The notes beneath the pieces are model-generated. The model was not told where the DNA came from, did not search any database, and worked only from the letters and a program-made list of their open reading frames with translations. Shown here piece after piece: positions 1 to 4,812 of a DNA stretch of 64,000 nucleotides. The position numbers and the translations under genes were made by a program. Every line of letters begins with the position of its first letter. The first letter of the stretch is position 1. This DNA is from Nocardioides sp. Root1257 (GTDB lineage: Bacteria; Actinomycetota; Actinomycetes; Propionibacteriales; Nocardioidaceae): NCBI RefSeq assembly GCF_001425175.1, contig NZ_LMDV01000014.1, positions 62,001-126,000 on the forward strand, written 5' to 3'.

Positions 1-80
1 CGACCACTGACGGGACGCCGCCGTTTTCTCTACGCCGCCGACGCCGCCAGCACTGCTCGCCCTGCGGCGATACCCCCCCG

Positions 81-95
81 GTCGAGAATCTCGAC
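81..95. repeat. 15-bp palindrome near the window edge
   Basis: The arms GTCGAGA and TCTCGAC flank a single A, giving a perfect palindrome 44 bp beyond the stop codon of the minus-strand gene ending at 139. A run of seven C lies just to its left. It could be a terminator or operator for element genes that continue left of the window. There is no T tract, so terminator function is unproven. I see nothing else in the first 138 bases. Confidence 0.35.
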
Positions 96-138
96 GACAA
101 CAGACCCGAGTCGGTTGAGGTCGTTCGAAGTCGGCGGA

Positions 139-456
139 TCATCGCTGATCACGGGCGGCGCGGTCGACGAGGTCGCTCAGTGTGTTCTTGTTGTCCGCGA
201 TCTCGGCGTCGAGGAGCGCGATCCGGGCGATCCGGTCCTCGTCTGTCGTCGAGCTGAAGCGGAGTTCGGTGCCGTCCCACGAGATCGCGGCGCGGTCGGC
301 TTCCCATGTCTGCCAGATCCCGGCACTGACCGCGAGCCGTTCGAGAGCGCCGAGGGCGTCGATCAGGTGCTCTTCTTCGACGCCGTCGGGGCCAGCGGCG
401 TGGATCAGTTGGGTGACGGCGCGGCGGAAGAGGTGGTCGGGGAGTCCGGGGCTCAT
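139..456 (-). CDS. Small hypothetical protein of the integrated element
   Basis: A 105-residue soluble, acidic protein that I do not recognise. It begins MSPGLPDHLF, has an amphipathic helical first half (DGVEEEHLIDALGALERL) and ends in a helical, charged segment (LLDAEIADNKNTLSDLVDRA) that could form a short coiled coil. I chose the ATG at 456 over an in-frame ATG further upstream because AAAGGA lies 7-8 nt before it and because the longer reading would cross the inverted repeat at 511-559. It is the last visible gene of the minus-strand element cluster, downstream of the helicase gene and separated from it by the repeat array. An accessory replication or maintenance role is only a guess. 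Confidence 0.6.
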   Translation of the reverse strand: MSPGLPDHLFRRAVTQLIHAAGPDGVEEEHLIDALGALERLAVSAGIWQTWEADRAAISWDGTELRFSSTTDEDRIARIALLDAEIADNKNTLSDLVDRAARDQR

Positions 457-510
457 GGGCGTTCCTTTCGGTCGGTGCCGTCGGATTCGGGCGGCTGAAA
501 TCGGGAGCAT

Positions 511-559
511 GGGCACCTGTCCGCATCTATAGAGATGCGGACACTGCGGACAGGTGCCC
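511..559. repeat. Large inverted repeat with nested hairpin
   Basis: Two perfect 15-nt arms, GGGCACCTGTCCGCA (511-525) and TGCGGACAGGTGCCC (545-559), flank a 19-nt centre. A second pairing is nested in the left half: CCGCATCT (521-528) with AGATGCGG (533-540) around a TATAG core. The arms contain the same CCTGTCC/GGACAGG unit that repeats through 578-689. The structure sits immediately beyond the helicase stop codon. It resembles the dyad of an iteron origin. Transcription termination is a second possibility, though there is no T tract. Confidence 0.6.
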
Positions 560-690
560 CTCATGTGCTCGGGACCCCCTGTCCTCGACCTGTCCCGGAC
601 AGGTCGTCAGGCGGTGGGTTGAGGTCGGGGAGGACAGGTGTCCCGGACAGGTTCAGCGGGATCAGATCGTCAGACCTGTCCCGGACAGGT
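515..690. repeat. CCTGTCC/GGACAGG repeat array, putative replication origin
   Basis: Nine copies of CCTGTCC or its complement GGACAGG lie within about 175 bp. They start near 515, 548, 578, 589, 597, 632, 645, 675 and 683. Two sets form the same perfect 17-bp palindrome, ACCTGTCCCGGACAGGT (588-604 and 674-690), and a third is imperfect (636-652). The array covers the last 43 codons of the helicase gene and the adjacent inverted repeat. Iterons beside or inside a rep/helicase gene are typical origins of plasmids and of satellite-like integrated elements, so this is a good candidate for the element's origin. The function is inferred; the repeats themselves are seen directly. Confidence 0.6.
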
Positions 691-1760
691 TTCGGGAGGA
701 TCTTCCGGAGGCGGAGAGCGTCGGCGAGGTCGTTGGTCGAGTAGCCGATTCCGGCGTCGCGGAGGGCGGCGCGGACCTTCGTTCGACCCCAGTCGTCGGG
801 GATCTCCAATCGGTCGAGGGTGTCGAGGATCGCCGAGACCTTCGCGTCCTGTGCGGCTCGGAACGGGTCGCCTGCCGCCGTGTGACGGAGGCGGGGGTCG
901 GTGCGGCGGGTCAGGGTCAGCCGGTCCTCGGCGAGCGGGAACCGGTGCGCAGCGCATTCGAGGGTGATCGTCGACTCGTTGACCTTCGAGAGTCGCCACA
1001 CGGCGTCGACGTCGCCCTCCTTCGCCGACCCGCCGCGCATCCCCCGGGTGTGGTCCTTGCCGGTGTGGTCGAGTCGGATCAGCGCGATCCCGGCTTGTTT
1101 GAGGGCGAGGCCGGTACACCGGTAGACGGCGTTCCATGTGTCGTTCGCGTTCTCCTCGCCGCCAACGGCACGGGAGAGGGTGTCGATCACGACGACCTCG
1201 CACCCGTAGTGCTCGACGTGGCGTAGTAGGTCTGCGCCGCCGGTCGGAGTGTCGAGCTTCGCGAGGGTCGGGAACGACAGATAGACGAGGCCGTCCAGGG
1301 CGGCGGGGCTCTGGCCCATGTCGATCAGTCGGGTCCGGACGTCGCCGCGAGGGTCATTCTCGAAGTCGACGTAGAGAACCCGACTCCGCTTCGTCGGGTA
1401 ACCGAACAGGTCGCCGCCTTGAGAGATTGCGACCGCGACCTCTAGCGAGAGAAGGCTCTTCCCGGCTTTCGCGGGACTGAAGATCGCGACGTGTCGCCGA
1501 GCGGGGAGGATCGGGTAGGCGATCCACTCCTCTTCGCTCTCGTCGGCGAACAACTCGAACCAGTCGAGGCGGGGGTTCAGCAACGGCTCGGGGGTGTCGG
1601 TGGACGCGGACTGTCCGTCGTCGTACATGTCGGCGGGCGGTTCGTTAGCCTCCGGATCCGGTGGGAGCGCATCTTCAGGCGGGACGCCGTGGGGATCGAT
1701 CTGCCAGTCGGGGGCGTCGTCGTAGGTGGTGCCCCACGAGAACCCCGCCTCGTCGGTCAC
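561..1760 (-). CDS. RepA-like RecA-fold replicative helicase of the integrated element
   Basis: A 399-residue P-loop ATPase of the AAA_25/RepA type (hexameric helicases such as RSF1010 RepA). It has an acidic, proline-rich N-terminal extension (about 1-75), Walker A SPAKAGKS (95-102), a DFEND segment near 131-135, Walker B EVVVIDT (188-194) and the family's DHTGKD plus RGGSAKEGD motifs (about 231-250). The C-terminal 110 residues include a probable winged-helix region and then a low-complexity tail encoded by the repeat array. The GTG start overlaps the stop of the upstream gene by 4 bp (GTGA), so translation is probably coupled. The likely role is unwinding for autonomous replication of the excised element. 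No primase is visible, but the element continues beyond the window. Confidence 0.8.
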   Translation of the reverse strand: MTDEAGFSWGTTYDDAPDWQIDPHGVPPEDALPPDPEANEPPADMYDDGQSASTDTPEPLLNPRLDWFELFADESEEEWIAYPILPARRHVAIFSPAKAGKSLLSLEVAVAISQGGDLFGYPTKRSRVLYVDFENDPRGDVRTRLIDMGQSPAALDGLVYLSFPTLAKLDTPTGGADLLRHVEHYGCEVVVIDTLSRAVGGEENANDTWNAVYRCTGLALKQAGIALIRLDHTGKDHTRGMRGGSAKEGDVDAVWRLSKVNESTITLECAAHRFPLAEDRLTLTRRTDPRLRHTAAGDPFRAAQDAKVSAILDTLDRLEIPDDWGRTKVRAALRDAGIGYSTNDLADALRLRKILPKPVRDRSDDLIPLNLSGTPVLPDLNPPPDDLSGTGRGQGVPST

Positions 1761-2065
1761 AGGGTGTCCTCGGCGGCGACCGCCACGGCTGCCCGTCGTT
1801 CGAGGCGACGGAGTCGGACGATCTCCGGGTCGTGCATCCGGACGACCGACGCGGCGACGTACACCTCGTCGAGATCCGCGTAGATACGTGCCGCCTGACT
1901 CATCGGCACGACGGGAAACCGGTCCTCGGGGTCGAGAGCATCGAGCCGACGGCGTGCGTCCTCTTCACGTCGACGAAAGTTCTCGGCGAGACGACCGACG
2001 GAGGTCCGTGGCCGGAGACCGGGGAGCGTCGGGATCGGCTCGTCACGTTCCGGATCGGGTGCCAT
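1757..2065 (-). CDS. Small hypothetical protein coupled to the helicase gene
   Basis: A 102-residue charged protein with no family that I recognise. It contains an arginine/glutamate-rich helix (RLAENFRRREEDARRRLDAL) and a second helical half ending RLERRAAVAVAAEDTL. I chose the ATG at 2065 because AGGAGG lies 8 nt upstream. A longer in-frame start exists at 2245, but it would overlap the HTH gene and lacks that site. The stop overlaps the helicase start by 4 bp. The position between the excisionase-like gene and the helicase suggests an accessory replication or regulatory protein. The function is unknown. Confidence 0.65.
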   Translation of the reverse strand: MAPDPERDEPIPTLPGLRPRTSVGRLAENFRRREEDARRRLDALDPEDRFPVVPMSQAARIYADLDEVYVAASVVRMHDPEIVRLRRLERRAAVAVAAEDTL

Positions 2066-2171
2066 GATGGATTCCTCCTCGTCCGGTTTCTCGGCGGAAG
2101 TCGGCGGGTTCAACAGGTAGGCGACGGCGACCGGGTCAGAGAGAGTCCGACCCCCGGTCGCCGTCGACGCG

Positions 2172-2405
2172 CTACGCGGAGGTGCCCGCCGATCCGGTCG
2201 TCGGCAGGGGCGCGAGGAGGGCGTCGACATCGCCACGACGAACACGAAGGTTCGAGCCGCCGGCGAGGCGGAAGGCCGGGAGCTTACCCTCGGCGATGTA
2301 GCGACGGACGGTCCGCTCGGTTACGTCGAGGACGACCGCAGCGGCGGGGAGACCGATCATCTGATCGGGGTCGCTCGGAACTCTGTGAAGTGCCGTGTGT
2401 GCCAT
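2172..2405 (-). CDS. Excisionase-like helix-turn-helix protein
   Basis: A 77-residue DNA-binding protein of the HTH_17/MerR-like 'excisionase family' group. The conserved core is visible: GLPAAAVVLDVTERTVRRYIAEGKLPAFRLAGGSNLRV written in pieces gives a helix-turn-helix (residues about 18-38), then the wing with the typical G-LPAFR turn and a final DVDALL helix. Such proteins direct excision together with the integrase or regulate element genes. It lies just downstream of the integrase on the same strand, with an inverted repeat (2434-2472) in its upstream region. The start at 2405 is preceded by AGGGT at a workable distance. Confidence 0.75.
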   Translation of the reverse strand: MAHTALHRVPSDPDQMIGLPAAAVVLDVTERTVRRYIAEGKLPAFRLAGGSNLRVRRGDVDALLAPLPTTGSAGTSA

Positions 2406-2433
2406 TCTGGACCCTGCCCTTTGATCTGGGCGG

Positions 2434-2472
2434 GGCGTCCGGTCTGACTCGCCAAAGTGTGGGCCGGACGCC
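2434..2472. promoter_or_regulatory. Inverted repeat upstream of the excisionase-like gene
   Basis: The arms GGCGTCCGG (2434-2442) and CCGGACGCC (2464-2472) are perfect over 9 bp with a 21-nt spacer. They lie 28 bp before the start codon of the HTH gene and 112 bp beyond the integrase stop. The site could be an operator for the HTH protein or an integrase terminator. No T tract follows on the minus strand, so I favour a regulatory site. Confidence 0.4.
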
Positions 2473-2583
2473 TCACTGTCTGTCTGAGGAATCCAGTCTT
2501 TGACCGGATCGTTCAGGCAGGCAAGGATTCGGCCCGATGTCCGCGCAATACGGCAGAACGTGGAACAACGTGAGGCGGTAGGA

Positions 2584-3804
2584 CTACGCCCCGTCGCCCG
2601 GAGCGGCAGTTGCGACCATCGCCGACAACGCCTCCGCGATCGCCTTGTCGCGGTCCTTCGCCGCGTGCTGGTACCGAAGCGCGGCGGCAGGCGTCGAGTG
2701 GCCGAGTCGGGCCATGAGTTCCGCGAGGGTCGCGCCGGTCTGCGCGGCGAGAACCGCCCCGGTGTGTCGTAGGTCGTGCCACCGCAGCGAGGGGACTCCG
2801 GCGTCCACCCGCGCCTTGTAGAACCCCCACCCGATCCGCTTCGGCGTCGTCGCCCGACCGTAGAGACTCGACGGGGCGAGGTGGTCCCCGTCAGCGCTCG
2901 GGAACATGAGACCGTCTCGACCCCATCCGGCGTGATCGTTGATGTGGTCGCGGATCAGCGGGACGAGGTGAGGAGGCACGTTCACGTCACGGACGCCCGC
3001 GTCTGACTTCGGCGGGCCGATCAGACAACCCGGTCGGCAGTCGCACCGGACGATCTCTCGGGGGAGCGGGTCCGGGACCTCGTCGGGGTCGACGCGGACG
3101 ACCGCCCTACGGACATGGATCACGCCCTGCTTCAGGTCGACGTCCTTACGGCGCAACTCAGTCAGTTCACCGAACCGGAGACCGCAAAACGCCGCAATCA
3201 GCGTCATAGCGCGATGCTTCTCCGGCATCGCCTCGACCAACGTCGCGAGACGGGGGAGGGTTAGCGGCTCGACCTTGTGCTTCCGCTTCGTCGCGCCCGC
3301 TCCTCGAATATGGGCGGGGTTCGCCGCGATCAGCTCGTCCTGCGTCGCCGTCCCGAGGATGGTCCGCAGGAGGCCGTAGGCGTGTGCCCTGGTCGTCGGG
3401 CGACCGGGCGCGACGGTCGCATGCCACGACCGGATCCCGGCAGGGGTGATCTCGTGCAGCCGTCGCGACCCGAACTCCGGGACGAGGTAGGTCGTGAACA
3501 GGGACTCGTAGTGTGCGCGGGTGCGCGGCTTCAGGTCGCGGTGCGTGAGCCAACTCCGCCCGTACTCCTCGAACGTCAGCGTCCGCACCTTCGGACGGAC
3601 CGCGCCCTCGACGGTCGGCGGGTTCCACGTCTTGTTGATGATCTCCCGTCGCCGGTCGGCGAGCCATGCCTCCGCGTCGATCTTCGCCTCGAAGGTCGTC
3701 GGGGCGCGGTGCAACAAGCCGTCCGGGCCGGTGTACGCGGCGCGGTAGCGACCGGACGATCGCTTCTCGATGCGACCGAAACCTCGGCGGGAGGAGGACG
3801 TCAC
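2584..3804 (-). CDS. Tyrosine recombinase (phage/ICE-type integrase)
   Basis: A 406-residue site-specific recombinase that would integrate and excise the element at the tRNA-Val-derived site 160 bp away. It has an N-terminal arm-binding region, a SAM-like core-binding domain (about 75-170: FEEYGRSWLTHRDLKPRTRAHY in outline) and a catalytic domain with all expected residues: R210 (GLRFGEL), K266 (PPKSDAG), H343 and R346 (HDLRH), H369 (LGHST) and nucleophile Y378 (RYQHA). A short cysteine motif, CDCRPGC, sits between the first Arg and the Lys and may bind metal. I chose the GTG at 3804 because GGAG lies 6 nt upstream; an ATG at 3903 gives 33 extra residues without a clear ribosome binding site. 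All catalytic residues are intact, so the element may still be mobile. Confidence 0.92.
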   Translation of the reverse strand: MTSSSRRGFGRIEKRSSGRYRAAYTGPDGLLHRAPTTFEAKIDAEAWLADRRREIINKTWNPPTVEGAVRPKVRTLTFEEYGRSWLTHRDLKPRTRAHYESLFTTYLVPEFGSRRLHEITPAGIRSWHATVAPGRPTTRAHAYGLLRTILGTATQDELIAANPAHIRGAGATKRKHKVEPLTLPRLATLVEAMPEKHRAMTLIAAFCGLRFGELTELRRKDVDLKQGVIHVRRAVVRVDPDEVPDPLPREIVRCDCRPGCLIGPPKSDAGVRDVNVPPHLVPLIRDHINDHAGWGRDGLMFPSADGDHLAPSSLYGRATTPKRIGWGFYKARVDAGVPSLRWHDLRHTGAVLAAQTGATLAELMARLGHSTPAAALRYQHAAKDRDKAIAEALSAMVATAAPGDGA

Positions 3805-3825
3805 TGGCGACTCCGATCGGGTCAG

Positions 3826-3856
3826 ACGGGGAACATACGGGGAACAGTAGTTCCCC
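3826..3856. promoter_or_regulatory. Direct and inverted repeats in front of the integrase
   Basis: ACGGGGAACA occurs twice with an 11-bp period (3826-3835, 3837-3846). The second copy runs into a perfect 7-bp palindrome, GGGGAAC-AGTA-GTTCCCC (3839-3856). Eleven-bp spacing places the sites on one face of the helix, as for operators or integrase/excisionase arm sites. They lie 20-50 bp upstream of the chosen integrase start, between it and the attachment repeat. Confidence 0.45.
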
Positions 3857-3967
3857 AAAGTCTCCCAGATGGCCCGTAAGTGTCCAAGTGCTCGGAATGG
3901 CATCGGTGCAGGTCAGATGCTCGTTATGCAGGTCAGACGGTGGCCTCAAGAACGAGGGTGATTCAGT

Positions 3968-3992
3968 TTCGAACCCAGTATCGCCCACCAGA
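3968..3992 (+). repeat. Attachment-site direct repeat, copy 1 (tRNA-Val 3' end)
   Basis: This 25-nt sequence starts TTCGAACCCAGTATCGCCC and ends ACCAGA. It equals the T loop, the 3' strand of the acceptor stem and the CCA of a tRNA, and it recurs exactly at 4081-4105. Such identity segments are left when an integrase recombines at the 3' end of a tRNA gene. The position just beyond the integrase suggests the right end of the element. The intact tRNA gene should then lie left of the window. Apart from the attachment repeats, the hairpin and the operator-like repeats, the stretch between integrase and the next gene (3805-4125) holds no gene. Confidence 0.7.
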
Positions 3993-3994
3993 TC

Positions 3995-4021
3995 GGGGCC
4001 GCACGCGATGCGTGTGGCCCC
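3995..4021 (+). terminator. Strong hairpin directly after att copy 1
   Basis: GGGGCC pairs with GGCCCC and the helix continues inward through CACGC/GCGTG with one G-U pair. This gives a 13-bp stem with a 3-nt loop, 2 nt after the attachment repeat. Only a weak T tract (CATTTC) follows. It looks like the native terminator of the tRNA gene that supplied the 3' end, which would mean host sequence resumes here. Confidence 0.55.
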
Positions 4022-4030
4022 GGCGTCATT

Positions 4031-4103
4031 TCGGTCCGGTGGTAGCGCGGCTCTGCCGTTTGCACCGAAGAGGTCACTGGTTCGAACCCAGTATCGCCCA
4101 CCA
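4031..4103 (+). pseudogene. tRNA-Val remnant or second attachment half-site
   Basis: The 3' half (4063-4103) matches from memory the actinobacterial tRNA-Val(CAC): anticodon-stem 3' strand CGAAG, variable region AGGTC, T arm ACTGG-TTCGAAC-CCAGT, acceptor strand ATCGCCC, then ACCA. The 5' half fails. No GGGCGAT acceptor strand is present, the 5' anticodon strand reads TGCCG and does not pair, and the loop TTTGCAC would read TGC rather than CAC. A D-loop-like GGTGGTAGCGCGG remains. It is either a degenerate tRNA or an attR whose crossover lies in the anticodon loop. It should not be a functional tRNA. Confidence 0.55.
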
Positions 4104-4105
4104 GA
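4081..4105 (+). repeat. Attachment-site direct repeat, copy 2
   Basis: This is an exact repeat of 3968-3992, 113 bp further right, within the tRNA-Val-like 3' half. The tRNA identity here extends further left, to about 4063, than in copy 1. That suggests this copy may be the original integrase core or the scar of an earlier event. Confidence 0.65.
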
Positions 4106-4125
4106 ATCGATCGCCTTGGACTACG

Positions 4126-4584
4126 TCAGTCCAGGGCGATCGTCATGAACCGGCTGTGCGGGTCGAGCCGGTAGTCGCCGAACGGCTCGCAGTCGACGAA
4201 CCCGTGGCGCAGGTAGAGCCGGTGCGCGGCGCTGAAGTACTCCTGGGTGCCGGTCTCGAGGCTGACCCGGCGCAGGCCGCGGGCGCGCGCCTCGGTGAGC
4301 AGCCAGTCGAGAACGTCGGCCGCGACGCCGCGGCCGCGGGCGGCGTACGTCGTCCGCATCGACTTGATCTCGCCGTGGTCGGCCGAGTGGACCTTGAGGG
4401 CGCCGCAGCCGAGCAGCACTCCGTCCTCGCGCGCGGTCACGAAGGTGATCGCGGGGGAGACTAGCGCGTCGACGTCGAGCGCGTGGATGCTCTCGGGCGG
4501 CGAGGTCGCGCGCATGTCGGAAAGGTGCTCAGTGAGAAGCGCGACGACGTCCTCGCGACGCGGGTCGTCCGGACTCACCTCCAC
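4126..4584 (-). CDS. GNAT family N-acetyltransferase
   Basis: A 152-residue single-domain acetyl-CoA-dependent N-acetyltransferase. The central motif A is visible as IKSMRTTYAARGRGVAADVL, with RGRG as the CoA pyrophosphate-binding turn. Motif B follows (SLETGTQEYFSAAHRLYLRHGF). The sequence resembles YbeE/PA4866-like small GNATs (GALK, LETG, YFSAAHRLY), but the substrate cannot be named. I chose the GTG at 4584 because a -10 box lies 6 nt upstream on the minus strand (leaderless). The gene converges on the tRNA-like remnant and marks the return to host sequence. Confidence 0.8.
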   Translation of the reverse strand: MEVSPDDPRREDVVALLTEHLSDMRATSPPESIHALDVDALVSPAITFVTAREDGVLLGCGALKVHSADHGEIKSMRTTYAARGRGVAADVLDWLLTEARARGLRRVSLETGTQEYFSAAHRLYLRHGFVDCEPFGDYRLDPHSRFMTIALD

Positions 4585-4590
4585 GCCGCG

Positions 4591-4596
4591 AGGGTA
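4591..4596 (-). promoter_or_regulatory. Leaderless -10 box for the GNAT gene
   Basis: TACCCT on the minus strand ends 6 nt before the GTG at 4584, and no Shine-Dalgarno sequence separates them. This is the spacing seen for leaderless actinobacterial genes. Confidence 0.5.
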
Positions 4597-4740
4597 GGGC
4601 ACGTCTCCCAGGCGTGCCCGACGTAGCCGGAGGCATGCGCCGTACCCGCGCCAACCGGGGCAGCCAACGACGACATGTACGGCTACCTGACCTGGGCCTA
4701 CACGGCGCCGTAGGTCACGGGCGCAGAACTGCCGCGCGTA

Positions 4741-4778
4741 CGCCGGGGTCCGGTCGATACGATCGACGGGTCCCGGCG
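4741..4778 (+). promoter_or_regulatory. Palindromic promoter/operator region of thrS
   Basis: Nested palindromes lie here: outer arms CGCCGGG (4741-4747) and CCCGGCG (4772-4778), inner arms GTCGAT and ATCGAC around ACG (4753-4767). The centre contains TACGAT (4758-4763), a good -10 box about 50 nt before the thrS start. The symmetry could be an operator or an RNA hairpin in the leader. The rest of 4585-4812 shows no convincing gene. Confidence 0.45.
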
Positions 4779-4812
4779 TCCGCCGGGCACCTGACCCGAC
4801 CAAGGAGCACCC

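Noticed and set aside
4028..4103. Functional tRNA (Val or Ala)
   Set aside because: The 5' acceptor strand is missing, the anticodon stem does not pair and the D-stem 5' strand is absent. Only the 3' half is tRNA-like.
4627..4709. Short coding-looking tail ending DDMYGYLTWAYTAP before thrS
   Set aside because: The frame is closed upstream by a stop at 4624, has no start with a ribosome binding site and no recognisable homology. It is too short to support as a gene or pseudogene.
4741..4812. T-box leader for thrS
   Set aside because: There is no T-box sequence (TGGNACCGCG-type), no specifier loop and too little space (about 50 nt).
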